Shown: positions 36,306-46,964, counted from the first letter of the stretch. The stretch is DNA of 64,000 bases from Rs1 sp000416275 (GCA_965243635.1 OZ251574.1:1488001-1552000), one strand, 5' to 3'. Notes: generated from the letters alone by a model not told the origin. Program-made: numbers and translations.

Positions 36306-36334
36306 TTTGCATTATTCAAACAGACTGGTATACT
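36306..36334 (+). promoter_or_regulatory. ffs promoter
   Basis: TTTGCA (36306-36311), 17-bp spacer, TATACT (36329-36334), then a GC-rich discriminator GCGCGC. About 40 bp before the mature RNA. Confidence 0.6.
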
Positions 36335-36375
36335 GCGCGCTCTCAATCGAGAATAAGCAGAAATCGCTTAGCTAT

Positions 36376-36488
36376 GGTAGCTCTGTCGGTCCTCTCGCAA
36401 CGATTTGTCGTGAACCTGGTCAGGCCTGGAAGGGAGCAGCCACAGCGACTACTTCGTGTGCCGGGATGTGGCTGGCGGAGCTGCTTCC
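36376..36488 (+). ncRNA. ffs: 4.5S RNA of the signal recognition particle
   Basis: Matches the bacterial small SRP RNA: GGTCAGGCCTGGAAGGGAGC with the following CAGCCA on one side and GTGTGCCGGGATGTGGCTGG on the other form the conserved domain IV binding site for Ffh. The ends pair (GTAGCTC with GAGCTGC). Length about 113 nt. A T-run follows. The open frame across this region is not a gene. Confidence 0.95.
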
Positions 36489-36630
36489 AATATTTTTATC
36501 TCTTTGTTTTATAATCATAATTTCAATGTTTATTTGAAATTAATCTTACTTTTTTTTCTGTTTTTTAAAAATTCATATATGGCTGTTGGTTCTTGTTTAG
36601 ATCCATACTACTGTTAGTAAGATCAAACCA

Positions 36631-37437
36631 TTTAACTGATTACTTTTTTAATGTTTAAGGTCAAGTTCTTACAAGAATTTCGCCAGTGGCGACTGACTTT
36701 CTTTTGATGAGCAAAATGAAAGTAAGCAAAGCAAAAGCTCACCCGTAATTGTCGACAGACTCCACCACTATTGCCTGAATTTCCGGCCGTTCGTAGAGAC
36801 ATCCCTGTCTCACTCACTCTGCGCGACGTCCTGTCGCTCCGCTTCGGCAATTCAGTCAATAGCGGCGGCGACAATAAAGGGGGTTGACGGCTTCGTAGTG
36901 TAGTGATTGGAGTGTTGTGGCTTATTGTTTGAGCTAGAGTCCTTTCAGCAAAATATAACCCCTTAACTGATGTGTTTTTTAATGTTTAAGGTCAAATTCT
37001 TACAAGAATTTCGCCGGTGGCGACTGACTTTCTTTTGATGAGCAAAGCTTCCGCGTCCTGCTCACGCCCCTTACCTACATCCGTGTAGGCAAAATGAAAG
37101 TAAGCAAAGCAAGCTCTTTGCCATCCATGGCACCGCTACATACCGTTCGTCCTGAACACAAAAAGCTCACTCGTAATTGTCGACAGACTCCACCACTATT
37201 GCCTGAATTACCGGCCGTTCGTAGAGACATCCCTGTCTCACTCACTCTGCGCGACGTCCTGTCGCTCCGCTTCGGCAATTCAGTCAATAGCGGCGGCGAC
37301 AATAAAGGGGACTGGCGGCTTCGTAGTGTAGTATTTGGTGGTTGGTGGCTTATTGTTTGAGCTAGAATCCTTTCAGCAAAATATAATCCCTTAACGGATG
37401 TCTTTTTTAATATTTAAGGTCATTTCTTACAATAATT
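36631..37437. repeat. Large direct repeats downstream of ffs
   Basis: About 330 bp at 36631-36960 is repeated at 36963-37390 with two inserted stretches (roughly 37046-37090 and 37110-37158), and a third, short start occurs at 37391-37437. Each unit runs from TTAACTGAT and the TTTTTAATGTTTAAGGTCA segment to TTTCAGCAAAATATAA. Internal hairpin CCTACATCCGTGTAGG at about 37075. No real coding potential. Confidence 0.8.
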
Positions 37438-37934
37438 GGCTGATTTGCCAGTGATAAAAAGTGCCTGTTCTTTATTTTGATCATAATCAAATCTTTATCA
37501 CGATCCGTGAAATCCAATAACTGACGTTTTTTGTAGAGAATGTCGTGGCAGTTCTTGTGTGCTTGATCACTTAGCCCCTGCTGATGCACGTTGGCGATAC
37601 GGGCCACGCATCCGAAAACACCACGGTTAGGCGGTCGGCGCTGGCTTTACTTTTAGGTATTTGTTGAGCTTTAAGTTTGGTGAACATGGCTTTGCATTTA
37701 ATGGCGCCTTTTTGTTGCTGCAGGCGTCTTTGGTGTATTGGCTATCGCCTAAGCTTTTAATGGTAAATAGCGCTTTCTTTCTTTACTCTTTCAATACGCC
37801 ATGTACGAAAGCTTTCTCTCAGTAAATAGTGTTACTTTTCAAGGGTAGTTTTATGTTCTAAATACAATTTTTTATGTAAACGTGCCCTTGTCTTATAGCC
37901 CCGTGATAACATCATCCACATAATTAAATTACGG
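37438..37934. other. Intergenic, possible decayed coding remnant
   Basis: On the minus strand, short open pieces in different frames between about 37840 and 37407 (for example RIANVHQQGLSDQAHKNCHD) look like a frameshifted remnant of a coding sequence. I cannot name the family. The sbcD promoter presumably lies near 37850-37920. Confidence 0.4.
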
Positions 37935-39179
37935 ATGATTAAGATGAAAATTATTCATACTTCAGATTGGCATTTAGGTCAGAACTTTTTTACTAAAAGT
38001 CGCAAAGAAGAACACCAAGAATTTTTCAAATGGCTGCTAAAGCAAATATCATCGAATGAGATTGATGCCGTTATCATAGCTGGTGATATTTTTGATACGG
38101 GAACTCCCCCCAGTTATGCCCGAGAATTATACAACCAGTTTGTCGTCGATATAAGCCAGCTTGGTTGCACATTAGTGGTTCTCGGCGGTAATCATGATTC
38201 AGTATCAACTCTTAATGAATCTAAAGAATTATTGTCTTGCCTAAATACCCATGTAATTGCAAATACAGCGAAAACTCCCAGTGAACAAATTATTGAACTT
38301 AAAAATAGTCACGGTGATACCGGAGCCATTTTATGTGCAATTCCGTTCATTCGACCACGCGATGTTATGACTAGTAGTGCTGGTGAGTCAGGGTTACATA
38401 AACGGCAAGCTTTAGGAGAAGCAATAAAACAGCACTACAACGAAATTTATTTAGCCGCAGTAGCGCTGCGAGAACTAAAAAACATTAAGGTACCGATTAT
38501 TGCCACAGGCCATTTGACGGCTTTAGGAGTTAGCCAATCGGACTCAGTGCGGGATATCTACATAGGCACATTAGATGGCTTTGCTGCGGATGGGTTTCCC
38601 CCTGCCGATTACATCGCGCTGGGTCATATTCACCGGTCACAAATCGTCGCCAAGTCTGAACATATTCGTTACAGCGGGTCTCCAATACCGATGAGTTTCG
38701 ATGAGTTGAAATCACCAAAACAGGTGGTGATAGTCGAATTCAGTCAAGATAAACTTCTCACTATAAATCCTATTGAAATACCTCGTTTTCAACCGATGCT
38801 TACACTTAAAGGTGATCTAAGCTCAATCGAAGCACAGTTGAAGAATCCAGAAAACTTTTTGAGTAAAAAGCCAACTTGGCTTTGTATTGAAATTGAAATT
38901 CAAGATTACCTCTCAGATCTTCAGCAGCGGATTCAAACGATGATTGAAGGACTCAATGTCGAAGTCCTTCAGCTTCGTCGGTTGCGCAAGCGAAAGCATC
39001 AATCGCTAACTCAAATAGAGAAAGAGAGTCTTTCTGAACTCACGCCTTTCGACGTATTTAAAAAGCGTTTAGATCTAGAAGTTTTTGAAGGCAAAGAAGA
39101 GCAGGCCCGCCTAGAACGAATCCAGGAGCAGTTTCGAAAAATAGTATCTGAGGTTGAGCACCGGGAAGAAAACTCATGA
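37935..39179 (+). CDS. sbcD: Exonuclease SbcCD nuclease subunit
   Basis: 414-aa Mre11-like calcineurin-fold nuclease. Metal-binding motifs in order: TSDWHLGQ, AGDIFDTG, GGNHDS, ATGHLTA and GHIHRS. A C-terminal capping domain follows. With SbcC it opens hairpins and processes DNA ends. The first ATG is at 37935; an ATG at 37944 (MKIIHTSD) fits the usual N terminus better. Overlaps sbcC by 4 bases (ATGA). First gene of an accessory block after ffs. Confidence 0.94.
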   Translation: MIKMKIIHTSDWHLGQNFFTKSRKEEHQEFFKWLLKQISSNEIDAVIIAGDIFDTGTPPSYARELYNQFVVDISQLGCTLVVLGGNHDSVSTLNESKELLSCLNTHVIANTAKTPSEQIIELKNSHGDTGAILCAIPFIRPRDVMTSSAGESGLHKRQALGEAIKQHYNEIYLAAVALRELKNIKVPIIATGHLTALGVSQSDSVRDIYIGTLDGFAADGFPPADYIALGHIHRSQIVAKSEHIRYSGSPIPMSFDELKSPKQVVIVEFSQDKLLTINPIEIPRFQPMLTLKGDLSSIEAQLKNPENFLSKKPTWLCIEIEIQDYLSDLQQRIQTMIEGLNVEVLQLRRLRKRKHQSLTQIEKESLSELTPFDVFKKRLDLEVFEGKEEQARLERIQEQFRKIVSEVEHREENS

Positions 39180-42100
39180 AAATTTTAAGCCTGCAATTTA
39201 AAAACTTGAACTCGCTCCAAGGTGAATGGAAAATTGATTTTACGCAAGCTCCTTTTGCTGACACCGGATTATTCGCAATCACCGGTCCCACTGGCTCAGG
39301 GAAAACCACCTTACTGGATGCTATTTGTTTAGCGCTATATCACCAGACTCCTCGCTTAGGTCAAATCACTACCTCAAGTAATGAAATAATGACCAGAGGA
39401 ACCGCCGAGTGTGCCGCTGAAGTGCAGTTTGAAGTTAAAGGTGTAGCGTACCGTGCTTTTTGGAGCATGCGTCGTTCAAGGGGTAAGGTTGACGGCAATC
39501 TACAACAAGCTGAAGTTCAGTTAGCGGAGGTAGCAACTGGAAAAATTTTGGCCTCTCAAATCAAACAAAAAAGCGATGATATAGAACGTATAACTGGGTT
39601 AGATTTTTCCCGTTTTACAAAATCTATGATGCTATCCCAAGGGGAGTTTGCGGCCTTTCTTAATGCGAAAGAAAATGAAAGAGCCGAGCTGCTCGAAGAA
39701 TTAACCGGCACTGAAATTTATGGCCTTATCTCTGAAAAGGTTCATGAACACTACTCTCTGGCCAAACAAAAGCTGAGTGAATTAGAAGCTCAGGCCAAAG
39801 GAGTACAACTACTAAGTGAAGAACAGAAACAGGCATTAATAGAAGAATTAGGACAGCTGAATAAAGATCAAGAGGGCCAAAAAACGAAACAATCTCGGTT
39901 GAACGCACATAGTGCTTGGTGGGAAAGTTATGAAAAAGCTCAAGCGGATAAGACCAATAATGACAAACAACTAGCGACAGCTAAAGAACGGAAGCAGTTG
40001 GCACAACCAAATTTGCTGCGTTTACAGCGAAGCGAACCGGCCGATAAGCTAAGAACTCCCTTCGAATTATGGCAAGCCTCTATCAATCAAATAGCTCAGT
40101 CACAAGCTTTAATCATAACTAAACGAGCCAATGAACAAGAAACGAAAAATAAGTTAGATGACGCCACCCAAAAAGTTAAAAACCAAGAAGAGGCTTTCTC
40201 CAAAGGGAAGCAAGCGCAGAGTGACCTAGAACTACTAATCAATGAGAAAATACTACCTTTAGATCATCAAATCGATAGTCAACAGAACAAACTTACTGAT
40301 AAAAATACTCTTGTTGAAGAAGCAGAACGAATACAGAAAACCACTACTGAGAAACTCCAATCGTTAAATACTAATATTGAAACTCAAAATGAAGAACTGG
40401 AAATTTCAAAGCTATATATCCAGCAACACAATTCAGACCTATCACTCAAACAATTTCTAGGACAATGGCAGCAACAATCTAAGCAGATTCAAGTTGAAAA
40501 GCTTGCGCTAATAGTACTAGAGAAAAAAGAGAAAGCACAACAGCAGCAGTTAGCTAACGAACAAAAAATCAATGAAGAAGCAAAGCAGTCATTAGAGAAT
40601 GCGATCATTGACAGCGATAAGGCCAAGCACGAATGGCAGCAAGCCCAAGAAACCTTTACTAAGGGACAAAGCAATGGTGATATTGAATCCTTAGATATAC
40701 ACCGAGAACAACTCAATAACACTCATGCGATACGGCTTCAACTCACAGAACATCATAAACAGTGGGTAAAACTCACCAACGAACACCTAGAAAAAATAGA
40801 GACAAAAAAACAACAAGAGCTGAACCGACAGAATTTTAAAAGTAAGCGTGAACAGTTGCTTGCGCAATATAAGAAGCAAGAGCAATTAATTTCGGCTCTA
40901 GGTAAGTTAGTAACTCAAGAAGAACATTTGGCACAGTACCGAGTAGAGCTTAAATCAGGCGAAGATTGTCCTCTTTGTGGTTCAGTTGAACATCCTAAGC
41001 TACAAACTGATGTTGTAGATGTTTCGCAAACAATCCAAGAGAGAACACAAGCGGAACAAGAATTGGCATTAATTAAAGAAAATGGTCAAGCGAATAGCAC
41101 ATCTCTAGCCTCTACCAATCGTCACATCGAAGAAGTCCAACAACGGCTAAGTATTCTTGTAACGGAGCAAGCTGCATTAAAACAGCAGTGGGTAACGGCA
41201 TCCAACGAACTTCACGTCACCTTCGCCATCGATGATGCTGCAAGCTTAAATAATTACGAGACAGAACATCATCAAGCGTTTGAAGAGCTATCTAAAAAAA
41301 TTGCAGATTTAAAAATATTTGATAAACAGGCGGTCAAAACAAAATCAATTTTTGACCAGCAATACCGGAAAGTGGAGAGTTATCAATCTGCGCTGAAACT
41401 GAATGCTCAAAGTATAGAAAGTAATTCAAGTAATTTAGCTCAGCTTAATCAAGATAAAACGCAGCGTTTTAATGCCATTAAATCACATGAAGAGGCGCTA
41501 TATTCACAACTAGCAAGCCATGGATACCAGCTACCTGAATCAGAGCAACTACAAATTTGGCTTGACTTGAAACATAATGACGCTGATTTATGGGAACAAA
41601 ATAGCAATAAAAAAGAGAATCTTGATAGGAGTTTAAGTCTGCTTACCGCAGAACAGAAAACTGAGAAAATAAATTTAGAAAAACTCGACAAGCAACTAGT
41701 TTTATCACGTAATGAATACAATGAATCATCTCAATTACTCAATAGAATAGTTGAAAACCGTAAGGTTTTATTCGGTGATAGGAACGTCAAAGATGAGCGT
41801 GAATATAGTCAAAAAATGCTAGAAACCTCTGAAATAAAAAACAGCGAATTAAATAGCATTGCGCATCAGCTTAGTGGCGATTATCGAGCAATTCTTGCGG
41901 AGGTAGCGAGTACACAAGCTTTAATTGAAGAACAAAAAGAAAGTGAGCAACAGCGTGAAATAGATTGGAAGGCTGCCTTGCAAGCGAGTCCATTTTCAAA
42001 TCAAGAAGAATTCAAAATTGCGTTAATACCTGACTCTGAGCGTGAAATTCTACACACACAAAAGCAGAAACTTGCCAGTGAAATTGATCAAGCCGAAGCA

Positions 42101-42850
42101 CTACAAAAAAGTGCAACGAGAAATTTAGCTGAAATTCAGGCTCATGAATATGCCCTGGACTGGTTTAAGCAACCGAAATCAGAAGTTGATTCTGAAATAG
42201 AAACCTTGGGTTTCGCACTAGAAAAACTGTCGAAACGACATGGCGAAATTACTAACGAACAAAGCTCAGATCAAGAGCGCAGAAAGAGTCAGCAAGCCTT
42301 ATTCGATGAAATAGAACAGTTCAGTAGCCAATACGATGACATCCAATATTTACATTCATTAATCGGTTCTCAGAAAGGCGATAAATTTCGGAAGTTCGCC
42401 CAAGGCTTAACCCTAGATAATCTAGTTTATCTGGCCAACAAACAACTGGAACGACTTCATGCGCGTTATCTGCTTAAGCGAAAGCAAAGCGAAGGGTTAG
42501 AGCTAAGTGTGATGGACACTTGGCAAGGTGATTTAGAGCGAGACACTAAGACCCTCTCTGGTGGTGAAAGCTTCCTGGTCAGTCTTGCTTTAGCACTGGC
42601 TTTATCTGATCTAGTCAGCCACAAAACCAGTATAGACTCGCTATTCCTCGATGAAGGCTTTGGCACATTAGATAGTGAAACCTTAGATATAGCACTGGAT
42701 GCGCTAGATAACCTAAATTCGACAGGCAAGATGATTGGTGTAATTAGTCATGTGGAAGCGATGAAAGAACGAATACCTGTTCAACTGCGAGTCACTAAAA
42801 AAAGCGGGCTTGGTATAAGTGAGCTTGCCGAACAGTTTCGAGTCGGTTAA
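39176..42850 (+). CDS. sbcC: Exonuclease SbcCD ATPase subunit
   Basis: 1224-aa Rad50-like SMC ATPase. Walker A GPTGSGKTT near residue 38, two long coiled-coil arms, a zinc hook CPLC near residue 600, then the signature TLSGGESFLVSLALALALSD and Walker B LFLDEGFGTLD near the C terminus. Complete. Encoded in an overlapping pair with sbcD. The next operon starts 65 bp downstream on the same strand. Confidence 0.95.
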   Translation: MKILSLQFKNLNSLQGEWKIDFTQAPFADTGLFAITGPTGSGKTTLLDAICLALYHQTPRLGQITTSSNEIMTRGTAECAAEVQFEVKGVAYRAFWSMRRSRGKVDGNLQQAEVQLAEVATGKILASQIKQKSDDIERITGLDFSRFTKSMMLSQGEFAAFLNAKENERAELLEELTGTEIYGLISEKVHEHYSLAKQKLSELEAQAKGVQLLSEEQKQALIEELGQLNKDQEGQKTKQSRLNAHSAWWESYEKAQADKTNNDKQLATAKERKQLAQPNLLRLQRSEPADKLRTPFELWQASINQIAQSQALIITKRANEQETKNKLDDATQKVKNQEEAFSKGKQAQSDLELLINEKILPLDHQIDSQQNKLTDKNTLVEEAERIQKTTTEKLQSLNTNIETQNEELEISKLYIQQHNSDLSLKQFLGQWQQQSKQIQVEKLALIVLEKKEKAQQQQLANEQKINEEAKQSLENAIIDSDKAKHEWQQAQETFTKGQSNGDIESLDIHREQLNNTHAIRLQLTEHHKQWVKLTNEHLEKIETKKQQELNRQNFKSKREQLLAQYKKQEQLISALGKLVTQEEHLAQYRVELKSGEDCPLCGSVEHPKLQTDVVDVSQTIQERTQAEQELALIKENGQANSTSLASTNRHIEEVQQRLSILVTEQAALKQQWVTASNELHVTFAIDDAASLNNYETEHHQAFEELSKKIADLKIFDKQAVKTKSIFDQQYRKVESYQSALKLNAQSIESNSSNLAQLNQDKTQRFNAIKSHEEALYSQLASHGYQLPESEQLQIWLDLKHNDADLWEQNSNKKENLDRSLSLLTAEQKTEKINLEKLDKQLVLSRNEYNESSQLLNRIVENRKVLFGDRNVKDEREYSQKMLETSEIKNSELNSIAHQLSGDYRAILAEVASTQALIEEQKESEQQREIDWKAALQASPFSNQEEFKIALIPDSEREILHTQKQKLASEIDQAEALQKSATRNLAEIQAHEYALDWFKQPKSEVDSEIETLGFALEKLSKRHGEITNEQSSDQERRKSQQALFDEIEQFSSQYDDIQYLHSLIGSQKGDKFRKFAQGLTLDNLVYLANKQLERLHARYLLKRKQSEGLELSVMDTWQGDLERDTKTLSGGESFLVSLALALALSDLVSHKTSIDSLFLDEGFGTLDSETLDIALDALDNLNSTGKMIGVISHVEAMKERIPVQLRVTKKSGLGISELAEQFRVG

Positions 42851-42915
42851 AAATCTGACACTTTATAATAAAATCAAATGGTTACAATATCAATAATAGT
42901 AGGAGCAATGAAAAC

Positions 42916-44247
42916 ATGGATGAACAGTTGAATGAGATTGAACAAGATGCTCCTCATACAGCAATAACAAGCTATAGCGGGTACATCTATCAAGGAAAAA
43001 TATCACTGTTACATTGCCTTAAATTAATTGAACGGCAACCGACAGAAAGCCGAACGCTTAAATTACAAATTGAAAGCATTGAAGATTTTGCAATTTTAAA
43101 TACTGATAATACTTGTAAATCATTACATCAAGTAAAAGCGAGAAAAGATCGTTTATTCTCAGACTATCGGCCCGATGTTGAAAAACTTCGAGTTAAAGCT
43201 AATCTTCAGTTCGATTCTGAAGCGTTCTTTCATGTTTCTTTAACATTGAGATTAATACCCAACACGTTTACGAACGATTACTTTCCTGTAACATTTTACC
43301 AATACTATGATACTAACGATAATCCTGTTGACCACTGCCCCCTTGGGAGTGTCGATACTTTTATCGAACACCAAATAAATAAAGTTTATCAAGTACTTTG
43401 TCCAAATGATGCTTACCGCACTAATAATGAATATTTACTCAAGAGCCGTCAATTTCTAGAAGATATTATTATCAAGCATGTTATTGATGTGCACCGTGAA
43501 ATACAAGAAAATAGAGTACCAGGCGCGGTACAACGACAAGTCGCAGCCAGTAGATATATTGTATTTGATAATTTTTTCGAAATATTAACAGAAAATCTCA
43601 ATAATAGAGGTGAAGATGAGAGTTATTTCCACTATTTGCTGTTAAAGGATGCAGGGACATATTTCCATGACTACTGCCAGAGACTAGGAGTCAACAATGA
43701 AAATACATTACTTAAGCTAAATTATTATTTTTCTAAATTTAACGCTCTAAATCCTAGTTCGTTAACAAAGTTTATCCGAGCAATAGTGCCGCATAAGAAA
43801 GTTGGATTTAATAACATATCTCAATATAAAGATAATACATTCAATCGAGATGATTTTAAGAGAGGATTACTGAAAGTATTGGACCAATTGGCACAATCTG
43901 AATTTGATGAATCCTTACAATTACCATCGTTATTTTTCTGGAAAAATGACGATGAATATTTGTACCCTACTGCAATTCACCATCACGAAAAAGAAGCTGA
44001 AGACCTCTGTGTTGAAATAATCGAGGCATCAATAGCTGATGATGTTAATTTCTTGTTTGAGGGAGGGAAATTAGTTAATCGATATATTAATTGTCAATCT
44101 ATTTTCTCAAATATTGCAGTTGGTAACCAAAGTGAATTTAACTTAGAAGATGAATTTTCGGATGAATTAAACGAGAACAGAATCAATAGTTTTAGAAATG
44201 TATCACTCATATCCATAGCAGAAGCCCAGCGAGTTATTAATGATTGA
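42916..44247 (+). CDS. ABC-3C-type effector protein with nuclease-like N terminus
   Basis: 443 aa, intact. The N-terminal pattern (SGYIYQGKISLLHCLKLI, then an IESIEDFAI segment and LHQVKARKD) resembles the PD-(D/E)xK fold of Cap4/DUF4297-type nucleases, where an acidic pair precedes QxK. The C-terminal half shows no motif I know and fits the tail domain of ABC-three-component effectors. GGAG lies upstream of the ATG. Overlaps the middle component by 8 bases. Family membership is inferred from pattern and from the two downstream partners. Confidence 0.68.
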   Translation: MDEQLNEIEQDAPHTAITSYSGYIYQGKISLLHCLKLIERQPTESRTLKLQIESIEDFAILNTDNTCKSLHQVKARKDRLFSDYRPDVEKLRVKANLQFDSEAFFHVSLTLRLIPNTFTNDYFPVTFYQYYDTNDNPVDHCPLGSVDTFIEHQINKVYQVLCPNDAYRTNNEYLLKSRQFLEDIIIKHVIDVHREIQENRVPGAVQRQVAASRYIVFDNFFEILTENLNNRGEDESYFHYLLLKDAGTYFHDYCQRLGVNNENTLLKLNYYFSKFNALNPSSLTKFIRAIVPHKKVGFNNISQYKDNTFNRDDFKRGLLKVLDQLAQSEFDESLQLPSLFFWKNDDEYLYPTAIHHHEKEAEDLCVEIIEASIADDVNFLFEGGKLVNRYINCQSIFSNIAVGNQSEFNLEDEFSDELNENRINSFRNVSLISIAEAQRVIND

Positions 44248-44493
44248 AATAATAATAAATACCTTTGAAATATTTAACTATTCTAAATTACCTGCTAGTG
44301 ATATTCCTATATTTAAATCTACCACAATGGAAGATTATTGGGTAGTTTATCAAGGTTCTCCAAGTCAACTTTTAGAAAAGAATATACAGAGTGGACTAAT
44401 GGCAGAATGTAAAAAAGTTTGCGTAGATCCCGCTTTTGAGAAAAATGCCAATATTATTTGCTTATGGAATGTTGAATCTATAGACAAAAAAAC

Positions 44494-46440
44494 GTAACTT
44501 CTCAATAACACGGGGCAATCTACTATAGCTTACGCCAATTAAAGCCCTAGTCAGCGGCTACTTCTCGACGAATTAATTCTGCCAATGGGGGGATATCCCC
44601 AATCCCAGAATTTCTATCCAATATATAGTCCCAAAATGACACGCCAAGCTTTCGACAAGTCTTTTTTAGACTGGCAAATGTATCCCGGCACTCTCTTCCA
44701 ACATCACTGCGAGTACCTCCACTGATCTTTCTCTTTTTTACGAAATCCCTGATATCTGTTTCACTACCATTGGTATGTAAGGGAATTTCAGGACGTGCTA
44801 ATACTCGCAGTAATTTCGCTTTGTTTTTGTAGATCCGCTTGAGCAATTGGTTTAAAGACTCATAACGTGTTCGCTGCGTAAAAATCTCGTCAAAAAAAGT
44901 CTCCAGCGCGGCTTTCTGATCGGAACCTGGCTGGACTTTATACGTTTTTAGGCCTCGATATAAATCCCAAATTTCACCGCGTACTTTCGCTATATCCTCT
45001 CGGTGCCATTCGTTTAACGGCAGCATTGTGTGTACCAAACGCTCAGTATGAATCCAGCACAATGCGTGCTGTAGAATATTGAACTGACCCGCCCCGTCAC
45101 TGAGTATGACTAAGTTCTGGCACCGGTTTTGATGCTGCACATTACCAAGTAAAGCACCTTCCGTCGCAATACGACGGTGGCGCGCCGAGTTGATTCCCTG
45201 CTCATCAAGATGCTCCTCCCAACGCAGGGCATTAGCAAAATGCGACAAGCCACTCTCTAAGAGAAGCTTTAGTGGGACATGCGGTAATTTTTGATCTACC
45301 CAGTAAGACTCAGCGTGATGATTAATACGATAACTTTTATCCCCCGCACAGAGCAATTCCAAAAAATTAACCCTACTCTTAGAACCTGTCGATTCAAACC
45401 AAGCAAAATACTCGTTGCCTATTTGAGTGACATAACCGTTGACCCCTTTATGGCGAGCACCTGAATCGTCAACAGTGACATAATCGGACAAAGCTAAACC
45501 CGCTTTTAAAATGTCGTTCTTTTCCTGATGAAATTGAGATTTTCCCTCGGATAAAAGGCGATTGATTTCACCGGCGGAGATATCAATCCCCCATTCTCGC
45601 AGTTGCTCTAGCAATAGAGGTTGGGTGACATGACAGTGATGGTGTTGATAAAGGACATAGCTGAGTAAATAAGGACCGTAATGCAGCCCGTTCAATTCTT
45701 TAGGTAATTTAGCGGTGAGGGTTTGGCCGTCTGGTGTGACATAACGGGCGAGACGATAACGGGTGTTTTTTGTGCCAATGACCAACTCCTGAACAATAAA
45801 ATCCCGGTATCCTTTAAAGCGAGCTCCTGGAGGGATACCGTCTTGCGGTTGAACCACTTGATCGTCATGGATAGTTAGATTCGCATTTTTAGAGCGTTTC
45901 TTTGAGCCTGGCCGCTTTTTGTTTTCTGTCGATACTGAATCATCGCCCGTCGATTTATCTGTTTCTTTGTCCAAGTTACTTGGTTTGAAAGTGGGCCGTT
46001 TTTTCTGCTTTTTTAGTACGCGCACTTCATCTTTGAGCAGCTCGATCTCTTCGGCTTGCTGCTGAATACTTTGAAAGCATTGCTCTACTATCAGTAGTAA
46101 GCTTTTGACTACCGGAGTTTGTTCACTTTCTGGAATATCAGGTAAAGTAGGGAATTTTTTCAAAGGTTTAAGTCATAGCAGCGAATGATAAGGTTATCTT
46201 ACCATGGCTTTTTTAGGTGATTTTTTTGCTTCTGTGAAGAGGTATGAGGTATTTAAATAGTTAGTCGCAACCCGCGAGTGTATAAGATAAATAAACCACT
46301 CACATGGACTGGTATAACGAGGTGCTGCTACTTTAAAGAAGAAGGGAAGTAGTCTTTAATTTTAACGACTTTTGGACTAAAACCCTGTCAAGAGAAAATG
46401 ATCTATATTGACGTTCCGCCCCGAGTTATTGAGAAGTTAC
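44494..46440 (-). mobile_element. IS66-family (ISBst12-like) element, copy 2
   Basis: 1947 bp, the same length and ends as the 17138 copy. Perfect 8-bp target duplication AAAAAAAC (44486-44493 and 46441-46448). Inserted in the middle component of the ABC-3C operon, against the operon's direction. Only scattered substitutions separate it from copy 1, indicating recent transposition. Confidence 0.94.
44547..46163 (-). CDS. IS66-family transposase, copy 2
   Basis: 538 aa, intact, almost identical to the transposase at 17191 (differences include KKFPT for KKLPT, KNANL for KNVNL, AGEINR for AGQINR and TFASL for TFSSL). Coiled-coil N terminus and DDE core as in copy 1. Confidence 0.92.
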   Translation of the reverse strand: MKKFPTLPDIPESEQTPVVKSLLLIVEQCFQSIQQQAEEIELLKDEVRVLKKQKKRPTFKPSNLDKETDKSTGDDSVSTENKKRPGSKKRSKNANLTIHDDQVVQPQDGIPPGARFKGYRDFIVQELVIGTKNTRYRLARYVTPDGQTLTAKLPKELNGLHYGPYLLSYVLYQHHHCHVTQPLLLEQLREWGIDISAGEINRLLSEGKSQFHQEKNDILKAGLALSDYVTVDDSGARHKGVNGYVTQIGNEYFAWFESTGSKSRVNFLELLCAGDKSYRINHHAESYWVDQKLPHVPLKLLLESGLSHFANALRWEEHLDEQGINSARHRRIATEGALLGNVQHQNRCQNLVILSDGAGQFNILQHALCWIHTERLVHTMLPLNEWHREDIAKVRGEIWDLYRGLKTYKVQPGSDQKAALETFFDEIFTQRTRYESLNQLLKRIYKNKAKLLRVLARPEIPLHTNGSETDIRDFVKKRKISGGTRSDVGRECRDTFASLKKTCRKLGVSFWDYILDRNSGIGDIPPLAELIRREVAAD

Positions 46441-46964
46441 AAAAAAACCATTCGCCAACTCCATCAGGCAGAAGAAGATATCTACTTCTTCAAAAAAAAC
46501 GTGCTTTATTATACCCAAAGTGAACTTTCTAGCTTTAAAGAACAGTATTCAGCTTACCCTCTTCGAGATTTACTTCAACAAAGTCCGACAAACCCCGATG
46601 TCTTCCAACGCTATAAAGTAAATATAAATAAAGGCACGTGGGAATCATTGCTTTATAGAATATGCATGAAATTAACTTTCATACCTATTGAAAAAAGTTC
46701 TAATGAAAACATATCAAACCTGTACAAAAATCATGATATAGCGATGAATAAAATAAAAGATAATGATAGTTTAATAAAGTTAAACACCGTGGCTCAAAAT
46801 TTAAGTGAAAGCGAACTCGCAAGTGAATCTGGAAGTTTGCTTAATTTAATAATGGAACAACTTGAGGCCAGTGAATGATGAACATTAAATTAAAAAAATT
46901 AACAATTAAGAACTTCAAAATATTCCCCTTTGTTAAGTTAGAAATTACAACTAATAATTTGGCT

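Larger units (their letters stand above)
44240..46878 (+). pseudogene. ABC-3C middle component, split by an IS66-family element
   Basis: The gene begins at 44240, overlapping the effector stop. It is cut after 44493 by the IS at 44494-46440 and resumes after the target duplication at 46449. Joining 254 and 430 bases gives a 228-codon frame (227 aa) without any stop, so the gene was intact before insertion. The protein is small and helical with no catalytic motif, as expected of the linking middle component. Its end overlaps the ATPase start by 4 bases. The left piece would be a truncated 85-aa product. Confidence 0.75.

Noticed and set aside
36307..36537. Open frame of 76 codons
   Set aside because: It lies across the 4.5S RNA gene, whose conserved domain explains the sequence.
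36632..37360. Several 75-88 codon frames on both strands
   Set aside because: They come from the direct repeats after ffs and are the same frames twice; no ribosome-binding sites or family resemblance.
46408..46878. Separate 156-aa gene
   Set aside because: Its first 14 codons lie in the IS end; the rest is the second half of the interrupted middle component.
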